A stretch of 64,000 nucleotides of DNA, from contig CAZMBP010000036.1 of assembly GCA_964564545.1 (NCBI GenBank), forward strand, positions 1-64,000. Reading direction: 5' to 3'. The translations under genes were made by a program, and so were the position numbers. A model generated the notes under the pieces. That model was given only the letters and a program-made list of their open reading frames with translations. It had not been told where the DNA came from and did not search any database. Of this stretch, positions 27,289-37,124 are shown piece after piece; the stretch's first letter is position 1, and every line of letters starts with the position of its first letter. The DNA comes from CAJQQY01 sp964564545. Lineage in GTDB: Bacteria; Bacteroidota; Bacteroidia; Chitinophagales; Saprospiraceae.

Positions 27289-28824
27289 TTACTTCACAAT
27301 TTTCCTAACAATATACTCCCGTGTCTTTGGATTAATAATTTTAATAAAATAAATCCCCACAGCTATTTTTGTAAAATCAATATTTTGTACCTCATCAATT
27401 AATTCTCCTTGCATCATCATCCGTCCATTCACATCAGTAACCTGATACACTAAAGTTTTACTAATCTCTTTCTTGACAGAAAGATAATCTATTACAGGAT
27501 TTGGATAAACTAATACTTCCAGTTCTCTTGAAAAAGAAAGTTCTGGTATCGCTGTGGCAAAATTACACAAAGTATCAAGGCATCCATTTTGATCTATTTT
27601 AACTAACCAACCTAATGACCTTAGTCCCAAACTAGGATCATATTTATCCACAGTCCCTGCTGAAATAATACTTCCACTAGGTAAGACAGCAATCCCCCCT
27701 AAAGCATCTTGAGAATGGATATTATTTGGACTGACAACTGTATCACATCTCGACCATATACTATCTCCTTGAGATGAGAACTTATAATGACAGCCTCCAT
27801 ACCATTTCTCTTCATACATAATAGTTGAATCAGGTGTAGCCCAATACCCTAATGCTACCCAATTACCGTCAGGTGTAGGTTGAATATCTCTCGTCGTATT
27901 ATAGTTTTCAGCATTAGGACTCATTTCAATTTCCCATTCTAAATCAAAGTTACTGTCTCTCTTGATTATCTTTCTAATCGTTCCAGCTTGAAACATATTA
28001 TGAATTACAAATTCACCCGCACTATATAAATACCCGCCATCATCTGTTTTTTTGAGTCCCATTGTTATCGTTTCTTCATTTAATTCACTTTCCCATTCCC
28101 ATTTAACTATCCCAACACTATCAATTGCGAAAATCCAGCTTTTCCCCCAATTATCATCATAATCGTAAGGTGGTCCAATAATAAACGAAGATTTAACAGC
28201 TCCAATTAAAAAAGTATTTTCATCTATTTGAGACAAAGAACCTATTGCATTATTATCAATGGAAGCATCTCCATATTTTTTTTCCCATATCAACTCTCCA
28301 CTTAAGTTGACTTTAAATACAAAACTTTGTAAATGAAAGTTTTGTATTTGTTTAATTCCTGCCACCATATATCCGTCTGCAATTTCAATTACTTGATTAA
28401 AAATATAAGTTTTAATCTCAGGATCAGGGTAAGGAATTGAGAATTCAATCTCACCCTCCGAATCTAACTTCATTATAAATCCCCATTTATTAAAAAAATA
28501 AACACCTGTTAATAAATAGCCTCCATCGGAAGTTTGAATAATTGGAAAATTAGGTTGAAAAGCATAGGTATCTCCATCTATTGTATCTATATGAATTTTA
28601 TAATTAAGTAGATTACCTAATGTATCAAGTTTTGCAAAAACTATCCCCCATTGATTTAAACTATCTACTCTTGCTGAGCCAGCAACTACAATATTTTCAC
28701 CATCCCATATTACATTATGAAAAGCAGAACCAGGAGAGCCCATTTCGTATGTATTAGAAAAACCAGGCTAGGCTATGGATTGGAAACCAATAAAACTGAA
28801 AATAAGTACAAATAAATATTTCAT
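27289..28824 (-). pseudogene. T9SS-secreted protein gene interrupted by an in-frame TAG after its signal peptide
   Basis: Translation from ATG 28824 gives MKYLFVLIFSFIGFQSIA, a clean signal peptide, then TAG at 28770-28768. The same frame continues PGFSNTYEMGSPGSAFHN and stays open for 484 more residues from the ATG at 28743. The stop sits where such proteins usually have Gln after the cleavage Ala, so a CAG to TAG change explains it. The body has six or more propeller-like repeats (DGGYLLTG, DDGGYLYSAG, PDGNWVALGYW). The end is a type A sorting domain (VLVYPNPVIDYLSVK, GIYFIKIINPK). Without the signal peptide the product cannot be exported. A sequencing error or recent nonsense mutation are the options. 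Confidence 0.85.
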
Positions 28825-29065
28825 ATATTTAAGAAGGTTTTAATAGCAACTAAGAAAGATTTTACGAAACATTATTTTTCTAATCATTAACAAAATACAA
28901 CAAGTATTTTAGTAGAATATATTTTACAATATAAAACCAACAACAAACTTATTAATAGACTTTATTCTAAAAAAAAGTATGGGCGTCCGTAAAACGTTCA
29001 ACGTCAAACGATTAAAGTCTAATGAATCTTGATTTTTGACATAAAATACTACTTAGAAAAGCAAC
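28825..29065. other. Gap with a short AACGT-word array
   Basis: No gene is seen. The only feature is GTAAAACGTTCAACGTCAAACG (about 28989-29010 region), related in style to the der-rfbC gap. Confidence 0.35.
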
Positions 29066-29107
29066 CAAAAAAAAAGCGGAAAGTAAGATGATATTTCTTA
29101 CTTTCCG
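29066..29107 (-). terminator. Terminator of carA
   Basis: CGGAAAGTAAGA (29077-29088) pairs with TCTTACTTTCCG (29096-29107), and the minus strand continues into about ten T. Confidence 0.92.
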
Positions 29108-29134
29108 TTCTTATATAAAAAATCAAAATTGATT

Positions 29135-30262
29135 TTACTTTGCTACTGCAACTTTTGCATCTTCTTCTAACATCTCTAAAAACTGATCAAAAAGGTATCT
29201 CGCATCATGCGGCCCTGGAGCAGCTTCTGGGTGATATTGAACTGAAAATGCTTTTTTGTTTTTCACTTTAATTCCTTCGATAGTTTCATCATTCAAATTA
29301 ACATGAGTGATTTCTACTTTATCGCTAGCTCTAATTGCATCTGGACTTACTCCAAAACCATGATTTTGACTGGTGATTTCACATTTTCCAGTTACTAAAT
29401 TTTTCACAGGGTGATTGATTCCTCGATGTCCATGGTGCATTTTGTACGTAGGAATATCGTTAGCTAAAGCTAAAATTTGATGTCCAAGACAAATCCCAAA
29501 GAGTGGTTTATCTTGTTTTAAAAATTCCTTTGCTGACTCTACTGCGTATTCCATTGGTTCTGGATCACCAGGCCCATTAGAAAGAAAATACCCATCAGGA
29601 TTCCAAGCAATTACATCTGCTGCTGGAGTCTTTGCTGGAAAAACTTGGAGGTAACAATTGCGTTTTGTGAAGTTCCGTAGGATATTCATTTTAGTACCAA
29701 AGTCCATTACAGCTACTTTAAATTTAGCAGTTGGGTCTCCATAAAAATATGGTTTGTCCGTACTCACCTTACTTGCTAATTCTAATCCTGCCATACTTGG
29801 CGCTTTACTTAGCAAAGTCTTTAATTCTTCCAAATCTAAAATTTCAGAAGAAACAATTCCATTCATAGCTCCTTTCGTTCGAATATGTCGAACAATCGCA
29901 CGAGTATCTACATCCGAAATTCCAACTAAATTTTCTCTTTCAAAATATTCCTGAATAGATTCATCAGCTTGTTTTCGAGAATACTGCCATGTGAAATTTT
30001 TACAAATCAACCCTGAAATCTTAATTGAATCTGATTCGGCATCGGCATTTTTGGTTCCATAATTTCCAATATGCGCATTGGTAGTAACTAATAATTGCCC
30101 AGAATAAGATGGGTCTGTAAAAACTTCTTGATAACCAGTCATTCCTGTATTGAAGCAAATTTCACCAGTTGTGGTGCCAATTGCTCCTGCTGATTTTCCG
30201 TGAAAAACTGTTCCATCTTCTAATAGTAAAACTGCAGGTACTTGTTTCATGTTAAAAGTCAA
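29135..30262 (-). CDS. carA: Carbamoyl-phosphate synthase small (glutaminase) subunit
   Basis: This 375-residue subunit supplies ammonia from glutamine to CarB for pyrimidine and arginine synthesis. The N-terminal CPSase_sm domain (to about 150) has GTTTGEICFNTGMTGYQEV. The class I amidotransferase domain has the nucleophile C258 in FGICLGHQ and the His-Glu pair in QYHPEAAPGPHD. An in-frame ATG at 30250 (MKQVPAVLLLEDG) is an equally good start. carB is not in the window. The gene lies after the rplQ terminator, so it is its own unit. Confidence 0.96.
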   Translation of the reverse strand: MTFNMKQVPAVLLLEDGTVFHGKSAGAIGTTTGEICFNTGMTGYQEVFTDPSYSGQLLVTTNAHIGNYGTKNADAESDSIKISGLICKNFTWQYSRKQADESIQEYFERENLVGISDVDTRAIVRHIRTKGAMNGIVSSEILDLEELKTLLSKAPSMAGLELASKVSTDKPYFYGDPTAKFKVAVMDFGTKMNILRNFTKRNCYLQVFPAKTPAADVIAWNPDGYFLSNGPGDPEPMEYAVESAKEFLKQDKPLFGICLGHQILALANDIPTYKMHHGHRGINHPVKNLVTGKCEITSQNHGFGVSPDAIRASDKVEITHVNLNDETIEGIKVKNKKAFSVQYHPEAAPGPHDARYLFDQFLEMLEEDAKVAVAK

Positions 30263-30382
30263 TTATAAATTGTAGAATGTGATTAAAAAACTGTCCTTTC
30301 AAATATTTGTTTCAATTCCTCCAAAGAATTGAATTAAACCTTATATATAAGGCGAATATTCAATAAATGTTTATTTTTTCCT

Positions 30383-30424
30383 AAAAAAAAGGCTGTTCAC
30401 CATGAAAGTAGAACAGCCTTTTTT
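30383..30424. terminator. Terminator of the ribosomal super-operon (after rplQ)
   Basis: AAGGCTGTTC (30389-30398) pairs perfectly with GAACAGCCTT (30411-30420), with an A run on one side and a T run on the other. Confidence 0.93.
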
Positions 30425-30449
30425 AAAAACTATATTGAAATCATAATAA

Positions 30450-31055
30450 TTATTCTTCCTCAGATGAATCAGAATCTTTAGTATGAGTATCTTCATTTAC
30501 AACTGTTCCAGACTCTTCGACAGTATCGCTCATCAAGATGTCCATTTCTGGATCATCTCCTTTTACTACTTCTGGATCATCTTCAACTGCATCAGCAACA
30601 ACAGCAGTTGTAGCAGCAGCAGCAGCAGCTTTAGAACCACCTTTTCTTCTTCTTCTTTTCTTTTTACCACCAGTTGGTTTGTCGTTAGTGTAAACTGTAT
30701 TATAGTCTACAAATTCGATCATTGCCATTTCAGCAGAGTCACCTTTTCTGAATCCAGTTTTGATAATTCTTAAATATCCTCCTGGTCGGTCAGCAATTTT
30801 TGGTGCTACATTTTCGAATAATTCTGAAACTGATTCTTTACTTTGTAAGTAACTAAAAACAACCCGTCGAGAGTGAGTAGTATTTGTTTTACATTTTGTA
30901 ATGATTGGCTCCAAATGAAGTCTTAATGCTTTAGCTTTTGCTAAAGTTGTATTAATTCTTTTGTGCTCAATTAATGAGTTAGACATGTTTTTCAACAATG
31001 CTGTTCTGTGACCTTTTTTTCTTTTAAGGTGGTTAAACTTTTTACCGTGTCTCAT
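30450..31055 (-). CDS. rplQ: 50S ribosomal protein L17 with acidic extension
   Basis: The first 115 residues are a normal L17 (MRHGKKFNHLKRKKGHR, then RPGGYLRI). The protein is 201 residues long against about 120-130 usually. The extra tail has a basic block (KKKRRRRKGG), an Ala run, and an acidic Asp/Glu/Ser end (DSDSSEEE). It is the last gene of the alpha operon. Confidence 0.95.
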   Translation of the reverse strand: MRHGKKFNHLKRKKGHRTALLKNMSNSLIEHKRINTTLAKAKALRLHLEPIITKCKTNTTHSRRVVFSYLQSKESVSELFENVAPKIADRPGGYLRIIKTGFRKGDSAEMAMIEFVDYNTVYTNDKPTGGKKKRRRRKGGSKAAAAAATTAVVADAVEDDPEVVKGDDPEMDILMSDTVEESGTVVNEDTHTKDSDSSEEE

Positions 31056-31182
31056 TTTTGACTGGTTTGATTTTTAATTAAAAAATAAAGAACATCGCAG
31101 CACCGGAATCTTTTGGATGCATCGGTAACTGCATTATATAAAATTAGAGATTAATAACGAATTATCAATCTCTAATTAACTT

Positions 31183-32181
31183 TTACTCTTCGTCTAATTT
31201 GTATTTTGATAAGTCCATTCCAAAAGTTAACCCTTTGTCTTGGAGTAGTTCTTCGATCTCAACCAAAGATTTCTTACCAAAGTTTCTAAATTTCAACAAC
31301 TCGTGAGTATCATACTTCACCATCTCAGCCAAAGAGTTAATCTTAGCAGCTTTCAAACAGTTGTATGCACGAACTGAAAGATCCAAATCTTCCAAAGATG
31401 TTTTCAACAACTTACGCATGTGTAAAATGTGCTCATCAACAATATTGTCTTCACGACTACCACCATCTTCAAAAGTGATATTTTCGTCAGTAATCAACAT
31501 TAAGTGTTGGATCAAAATTCGAGAAGCATCTTTGATTGCTTCTTCAGGATGAATTGTACCATCAGTTTTTACATCGATAGTCAATTTCTCATAATCCGTT
31601 CTTTGACCTACACGAGTGTTAGATACTTTGTATGCAACATTCTTGATAGGTGTGTAGATTGCATCGATTGGAATAACACCAATTGCAGCATCTTTTGGCA
31701 AATTTTCATCTGCAGGAACATATCCACGACCTTTAGTGATCGTCAATTCCATTTCAAGATTTACAAATGGCTCCATGTTGCAAACTAGCAAATCAGGATT
31801 CATTATTTTAAAAACATTAGTGTGCTCTTCGATATCACCAGCTCTAAACTCTTCTTTACCACTAATTGTTAAGTATATTTTTTCAGACGAAATATCTTCA
31901 TCAGCAATTAACTGCTTGATTCGGATTTGTTTCAAATTCAAAATAATATCAACTACATCTTCCACTACTCCTCGGATGGTAGCAAATTCATGCTCCACAC
32001 CAGCAATACGTACTGCAGAAATAGCGAAACCTTCCAAAGAGGAAAGTAAAACTCTTCTTAAAGAGTTCCCTACTGTTTGACCGAATCCTGGTTCAAGTGG
32101 TTTAAATTCGAAAGTACCTTCAAAGTCGGTAGCTTTTTGCATTAAAATCTTGTCAGGCTTCTGGAAATTTAAAATGCTCAT
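31183..32181 (-). CDS. rpoA: DNA-directed RNA polymerase alpha subunit
   Basis: A 332-residue subunit with the assembly domain (GFGQTVGNSLRRVLLSSLEG) and a C-terminal domain (LDLSVRAYNCLKAAKINSL, residues about 255-320) that contacts promoters and activators. Both domains are complete. It lies between rpsD and rplQ as usual. Confidence 0.98.
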   Translation of the reverse strand: MSILNFQKPDKILMQKATDFEGTFEFKPLEPGFGQTVGNSLRRVLLSSLEGFAISAVRIAGVEHEFATIRGVVEDVVDIILNLKQIRIKQLIADEDISSEKIYLTISGKEEFRAGDIEEHTNVFKIMNPDLLVCNMEPFVNLEMELTITKGRGYVPADENLPKDAAIGVIPIDAIYTPIKNVAYKVSNTRVGQRTDYEKLTIDVKTDGTIHPEEAIKDASRILIQHLMLITDENITFEDGGSREDNIVDEHILHMRKLLKTSLEDLDLSVRAYNCLKAAKINSLAEMVKYDTHELLKFRNFGKKSLVEIEELLQDKGLTFGMDLSKYKLDEE

Positions 32182-32361
32182 ATTTATTGGAGGTATTATT
32201 TGAAGAAAAATAAATAATTAAAACTCAAAAAAGTAAAATTTGGAACATCCTACTTTATTTATAAAGGTTTTAATCTTTTTGAAAATACTGTGCAGTAATT
32301 CTGTAGTATGAAAACAATCAGCAACAACTGATGCAGTATCAATTGTTGCTGAAGTTTATTT

Positions 32362-32976
32362 TTATTTAGAGTATAACTCGACGATCAACTGTTCGTTGAT
32401 GTTCTCAGGTATATTTTCTCTTTCTGGATATTCTAAAAATTTACCAGTCATTTTATTCGCTGTAAATTCGATCCATCCGAATTTCTTAGATTCATTTTTG
32501 TTAGCATTGATGCTTTCTTCAACAACAAGCAATCCTTGAGATTTTCCTCTAACAGCAATTACATCACCAGGGTGTAATTGAGTAGATGGAATGTTATTAA
32601 CGATCCCATTGATTGTAATGTGTTTGTGAGAAACCAATTGACGAGCTGCTCTTCGAGTGGGAGCAATTCCCATTCTATATACAGTATTGTCTAATCGTGC
32701 TTCTAAGAATTGAAGTAAAACTTCACCAGTAACACCTTTTTTACGAGTTGCTTTTTCAAACAAGTTTCGGAATTGACGCTCCAATACACCATAAGTATAT
32801 TTAGCTTTTTGCTTTTCCATTAATTGGTTAGCATAGTCCGATTTTTGCTTTCTCTTTCGAGAGTTACCGTGCTGTCCCGGAGCATATTTCTTTTTTTCAA
32901 AAGCTTTGTCAAAACCAAAAATTGGTTCTCCTAATGCTCTAGCTTTTTTTGAAGTGGGTCCAGTATATCTTGCCAT
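32362..32976 (-). CDS. rpsD: 30S ribosomal protein S4
   Basis: This 204-residue primary 16S rRNA binder has the S4 RNA-binding domain (RLDNTVYRMGIAPTRRAARQ). The N-terminus MARYTGPTSKKARALGEPIF has no zinc cysteines, so it is the C-minus form. Confidence 0.98.
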   Translation of the reverse strand: MARYTGPTSKKARALGEPIFGFDKAFEKKKYAPGQHGNSRKRKQKSDYANQLMEKQKAKYTYGVLERQFRNLFEKATRKKGVTGEVLLQFLEARLDNTVYRMGIAPTRRAARQLVSHKHITINGIVNNIPSTQLHPGDVIAVRGKSQGLLVVEESINANKNESKKFGWIEFTANKMTGKFLEYPERENIPENINEQLIVELYSK

Positions 32977-33039
32977 TTCTAATTATGATTTTCTATGGAT
33001 ATTTAATTTCCTATTGGAATAAATTAGTCCCAAAAGGGA

Positions 33040-33429
33040 TTAAACTCTTCTACGTTTAGGTGGACGACAACCGTTGTGAGGAATTGGAGTCATATCTTTA
33101 ATTTTAGATATTTTGATTCCAACATTGTCAACTGCACGGATAGCAGATTCTCTACCAGAACCAGGTCCTTTTACATATACAATTGCGTGACGCATTCCTG
33201 CTTCATAAGCTACTTTTGCAGCATCTGTAGCAGCTACTTGCGCAGCATAAGGAGTATTTTTCTTAGAGCCTCTAAAACCAGCTTTACCAGCAGATCCCCA
33301 AGAAATAACTTGTCCAGCCTTATTTGTCAAAGAAATAATGATGTTGTTGAATGTAGCTTGAATGTGCACTTGGCCTTCAGCTTCAACTTTTACCTTTCTT
33401 TTTTTTGCTATTTTCTTACCTTTCGCCAT
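33040..33429 (-). CDS. rpsK: 30S ribosomal protein S11
   Basis: This 129-residue platform protein contains VKGPGSGRESAIRAV and ends DMTPIPHNGCRPPKRRRV, the family signature. The N-terminus is Lys-rich. Confidence 0.98.
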   Translation of the reverse strand: MAKGKKIAKKRKVKVEAEGQVHIQATFNNIIISLTNKAGQVISWGSAGKAGFRGSKKNTPYAAQVAATDAAKVAYEAGMRHAIVYVKGPGSGRESAIRAVDNVGIKISKIKDMTPIPHNGCRPPKRRRV

Positions 33430-33502
33430 TTTGAAATGTCGTTGTTAGTTGAGAAGTTGTAAGTTTTTGAAAAACAAACAACTGGCAACAATGGTTAATA
33501 TA

Positions 33503-33880
33503 TTATTTAGTAACTTTTTTCTTACCTGCAACAGTTTTCTTTTTACCTTTTCGAGTACGAGCATTTGTTTGTGTACGCTGTCCTCTCAATGGTAAACCTT
33601 TTCTGTGACGTAATCCTCTGTAACATCCAATATCCATCAATCGTTTGATGTTAGTTTGAACTTCAGATCTTAATTGACCTTCTACCTGATATTCGTCTTG
33701 GATAAGTTTAGAAATTTCTCGGATATTATCATCAGTCCAATCGCCAATCTTAGTGTGTTGATCAACACCTACCTTATCCAAAATTTCTTTTGCTAAAGTC
33801 GATCCAATCCCATAAACATAGGTTAAACCGATAATTCCTCTTTTGTTACGTGGTAAATCATTACCTGCAATACGAGCCAT
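33503..33880 (-). CDS. rpsM: 30S ribosomal protein S13
   Basis: This 125-residue head protein has GNDLPRNKRGIIGLTYVYGIG and RGLRHRKGLPLRGQRT. The basic tail ends in Lys-rich repeats. Confidence 0.98.
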   Translation of the reverse strand: MARIAGNDLPRNKRGIIGLTYVYGIGSTLAKEILDKVGVDQHTKIGDWTDDNIREISKLIQDEYQVEGQLRSEVQTNIKRLMDIGCYRGLRHRKGLPLRGQRTQTNARTRKGKKKTVAGKKKVTK

Positions 33881-33924
33881 ATTATTTTGATTATGTATTC
33901 GTCCCCTATTGGGGCAAAATTATT

Positions 33925-34050
33925 TACTTAAAATTATCCTTGACGTTGCTTGAACCGAGGATTCTTTTTGTTGATTACGTATAATTTTCCTTTTCTTCGA
34001 ACGATTTTGCAATCTGCAGATCGTTTTTTTACGGAAGCTCTTACTTTCAT
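33925..34050 (-). pseudogene. rpmJ: 50S ribosomal protein L36 gene with an apparent 1-nt frameshift
   Basis: From ATG 34050 the frame reads MKVRASVKKRSADCKIVRRK and then GKLYVINKKN, a normal L36. It then shifts to LGSSNVKDNFK and stops at 33925. The expected end, PRFKQRQG plus TAA, is found in the next frame, finishing at 33935. The distance from ATG to that TAA is 116 bases, one short of 117. The expected AAT-CCT-CGG is read as AATCTCGG, so one C of a CC pair (near 33960-33961) is missing. Position between infA and rpsM is the usual one. Assembly error is the likeliest cause because the L36 end is highly conserved. Confidence 0.85.
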
Positions 34051-34090
34051 GATATTTCTTTTAGTTGTTATTTTTAAAATAACAATGTTA

Positions 34091-34309
34091 TTATTTGTAT
34101 CGGTAAGTTATTCTACCTCTTGATAAATCGTATGGAGACATTTCTACTGCAACCTTATCTCCAGGTAAAATTCGAATGTAATTCATTCTCATCTTTCCTG
34201 AAATAGTTGCTACAATTTGATGGTCATTCTCCAAACGTACTCGAAACATTGCGTTTGACAATGCTTCTTCAATGATACCATCTTGTTTTATTAAATCCTG
34301 TTTTGCCAT
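34091..34309 (-). CDS. infA: Translation initiation factor IF-1
   Basis: This 72-residue S1/OB-fold factor starts at MAKQDLIKQDG; I reject the in-frame ATG 21 bases earlier because the family starts here. The motif LENDHQIVATISGKMRMNYI and GDKVAVEMSPYDLSRGRITYR are complete. It lies between map and rpmJ. Confidence 0.97.
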   Translation of the reverse strand: MAKQDLIKQDGIIEEALSNAMFRVRLENDHQIVATISGKMRMNYIRILPGDKVAVEMSPYDLSRGRITYRYK

Positions 34310-34334
34310 GCTCAAATTTTCGGAGTGCAAATAT

Positions 34335-35192
34335 CTAACTTTTTATCGAGACTTCCCTAACTTCTGGGTTATTTTTAATATTTTCTTCCACTTTATTGTG
34401 ATTCGATAAAATATCTGCTTTTTCCTTTCTTACTACTATTGTGTGTTCGTAATGTGCTGATGGAGTACCATCTTTTGTAATTATGGTGTGCCCATCAGAT
34501 GATTGTCTAACTTCTCTTTTTCCTAAATTAATCATCGGCTCAATAGCGATTACTAATCCATCTCTTAAAACTGGTCCTCTTCCTCTTTTTCCAAAATTAG
34601 GAACTTCAGGTGCTTCATGCAATTGCTTTCCTAAACCATGTCCAACCAATTCTCTAACTACTCCATATCCAAAAGGTTTTTCACAATAGTTTTGTATAGC
34701 GTAACTAATATCTCCAATTCTTTTCCCGACAACTGCTTGCTCAATACCTTTGTATAAAGCTGTTTTAGTTACTCTAAGTAATTCCATGGTTTCCTCTTTT
34801 ACATCTCCAAGTGCAAATGTATATGCTGCATCACCATAAAATTCATTCATGTAAGTTCCACAATCAACAGAAACAATGTCTCCATCTTGAAATTCATAAT
34901 CAGCCGAAGGAACACCATGAACAACACCATCATTTATAGAAATACAAAGTGTTGCAGGAAAACCATAAAGGCCTTTGAACCCAGGAACCGCACCATGATC
35001 TCGAATAAGCTCTTCTGCTTCTCGATCTATTTTAGCTCCTTTTACTCCAGGTTTAATAACGCTGGCAACATGAGCTAAAGCTTTACAAACTAACAGACAA
35101 CTCTCTCTAATTAACTCTACCTCTTCGTCAGTTTTATATATAGGTTTCTTTTTCAAAATGTAAGATTCGTATTTACCGTTTTTTAAAATCAA
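34335..35192 (-). CDS. map: Type I methionine aminopeptidase (non-ATG start)
   Basis: This metal enzyme removes the initiator Met. Metal ligands are in SVDCGTYMNEFYGDAAYTF (two Asp), GHGLGKQLHEAP (His), AIEPMINLG (Glu) and HYEHTIVVR (Glu). An in-frame TGA lies directly before TTG 35192, and no ATG exists before the conserved IYKTDEEVELIRES. The start must be that TTG or a TTG 36 bases later. The C-terminal 35 residues are an extra charged tail. It directly follows secY; adk, often between them, is absent. Confidence 0.94.
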   Translation of the reverse strand: MILKNGKYESYILKKKPIYKTDEEVELIRESCLLVCKALAHVASVIKPGVKGAKIDREAEELIRDHGAVPGFKGLYGFPATLCISINDGVVHGVPSADYEFQDGDIVSVDCGTYMNEFYGDAAYTFALGDVKEETMELLRVTKTALYKGIEQAVVGKRIGDISYAIQNYCEKPFGYGVVRELVGHGLGKQLHEAPEVPNFGKRGRGPVLRDGLVIAIEPMINLGKREVRQSSDGHTIITKDGTPSAHYEHTIVVRKEKADILSNHNKVEENIKNNPEVREVSIKS

Positions 35193-35233
35193 TCAAAAAG
35201 GAGAATAAGTTTGAAATCTTACTTTTCGAAAAA

Positions 35234-36598
35234 TTACATACTTGCTCCAATCCCCTGAATTCTACTTCTTCCTTGACCTCTTCCTGATTTAACTAATCCG
35301 TCATATTTACGCATTAATAAGTGACTATCAATTTGTTGCAAAGTATCTAAAACAACTGCAACCAAGATCAATAATGATGTTCCACCAAAGAACATAGCAA
35401 ATCCAATATTAATTCCAAGAACGTTTGCAGCAACAGCTGGAAGAATTGAAATTAAACCTAAGAAGATAGATCCTGGTAATGTAATTCTTGATGTTACTGA
35501 ATCAATAAAGTCTGCAGTATTTTTTCCTGGCTTGATACCTGGAATAAATGCATTTTGTCTTTTCAAATACTCAGCATATTGAGTAGGATTTACCAATAAT
35601 GCTGTATAAACGTATGTGAAAATCACTACTAAAACGAAGTAGATAATATTGTATGACCAAGATGTAAAGTCAGATAAGCTACTTAAGAAACTTGATCCAC
35701 CCTCTGGTGAAGCATAGTTACCAAGAGCTGCAGGTAAAAACATTAATGCTTGAGCAAAAATGATAGGCATTACCCCTGCTGCATTTACTTTCAATGGAAT
35801 ATAATCTCTATTTCCAGTTGCAGGCATTGCATTAGAACTTCTTCCAACCATACGCTTTGCAAACTGAATAGGAATTCTTCTTACTCCTTGTACAATTAGT
35901 ACTGTCGCTACAACTACTCCGAATAATGCTGCAAATTCTAAAATCAACATTACAATTCTATTGTTATTGAATTGACTTGTGATTTCGAATGCTAATGCAC
36001 CAGGAAGTGTTGCGATAATTCCAATGGTAATCAATAATGAGATACCATTTCCAATTCCTTTATCTGTAATTTTTTCACCTAACCACATAGCGAATACAGT
36101 ACCTGTAGTCAAGATGATTAAGTTAGCGAAATAAAATAAAGTCTTTTGATTCTCCATGGCACTTGCGATAGCACCTTGAGCATCTAAATATGATAAATAA
36201 CCACTACCTTGTACTAAACAAATAGCAACAGTTAGCCATCGAGTAATTTGAGTCAATTTCTTTCGTCCAGACTCTCCTTCTCTTTGTTGTAATCTTTGGA
36301 AATAAGGAACAGCAAATCCCAATAATTGGATAATAATCGATGCTGTAATGTAAGGCATAATCCCTAATGCAAAAACAGCCGCACCTAAAAAGGCACCACC
36401 TGAGAAAGCATTAATTAAATCTAAAAGACCGCCACCTCCTGATTGGGTAGCTGCTGCTAACTTTCCTGCATCAACTCCTGGTAAAACCACGAAGCAACCA
36501 AATCGGTATACAGCTAAAATTAGTAAGGTGAACATGATACGTTCCCTTAAATCTTTAATTTTCCAAATGTTCTGTAGAGTAGTAATTAATTTTTTCAT
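35234..36598 (-). CDS. secY: Preprotein translocase subunit SecY
   Basis: This 454-residue, ten-TM channel protein moves unfolded proteins across the inner membrane. The start is IWKIKDLRERIMFTLLILAV. The plug region is LLDLINAFSGGAF, and GIMPYITASIIIQLL and the FIPGIKPGKNTADFID loop are conserved. It sits 10 bases after rplO. Confidence 0.98.
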   Translation of the reverse strand: MKKLITTLQNIWKIKDLRERIMFTLLILAVYRFGCFVVLPGVDAGKLAAATQSGGGGLLDLINAFSGGAFLGAAVFALGIMPYITASIIIQLLGFAVPYFQRLQQREGESGRKKLTQITRWLTVAICLVQGSGYLSYLDAQGAIASAMENQKTLFYFANLIILTTGTVFAMWLGEKITDKGIGNGISLLITIGIIATLPGALAFEITSQFNNNRIVMLILEFAALFGVVVATVLIVQGVRRIPIQFAKRMVGRSSNAMPATGNRDYIPLKVNAAGVMPIIFAQALMFLPAALGNYASPEGGSSFLSSLSDFTSWSYNIIYFVLVVIFTYVYTALLVNPTQYAEYLKRQNAFIPGIKPGKNTADFIDSVTSRITLPGSIFLGLISILPAVAANVLGINIGFAMFFGGTSLLILVAVVLDTLQQIDSHLLMRKYDGLVKSGRGQGRSRIQGIGASM

Positions 36599-36607
36599 TA
36601 AATTTTT

Positions 36608-37054
36608 TTAAACAAGATTAACACTTCCACCAGCTCCTTCTATTGCAGTTTTTGCAGCATCAGAAATGGCATGTACATTAATAGAAAGACTAGCTTTCAA
36701 TTCCCCCCTGCCTAAAATTTTAACTTTGTCATTTTTTCGGACAATACCACTTGCAACTAATGTTTCCATATTGATAGTTGTCAAGTTGTGTTTCTCAGAA
36801 ATAGCTTGTAACCGGCTTAAGTTTAATGGTACGAAATCTACTCGATTAGGATTTTTAAATCCTCTCTTTGGAAGACGCATTTGCAATGGCATTTGACCAC
36901 CCTCAAAGTTACGTTTGCTTTTGTAACCTGAACGAGACTTTGCACCTTTGTGACCACGTGTACTTGTACCACCATGACCTGAACCTTGTCCACGAGCTAT
37001 TCTCTTTCCTTTTTTGACTGAACCTGCAGCGGGTTTGAGGTTGTGTAATTCCAT
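36608..37054 (-). CDS. rplO: 50S ribosomal protein L15
   Basis: A 148-residue protein with the Gly/Arg-rich N-terminus (GQGSGHGGTSTRGHKGAKSR) and GGQMPLQMRLPKRGF. Complete. Confidence 0.98.
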   Translation of the reverse strand: MELHNLKPAAGSVKKGKRIARGQGSGHGGTSTRGHKGAKSRSGYKSKRNFEGGQMPLQMRLPKRGFKNPNRVDFVPLNLSRLQAISEKHNLTTINMETLVASGIVRKNDKVKILGRGELKASLSINVHAISDAAKTAIEGAGGSVNLV

Positions 37055-37124
37055 GATTTTTATTTTTAAATTGAATTCAATAATGAATCCAAACTTTTTT
37101 ACAAGAAATAATTACGTTAATAAA

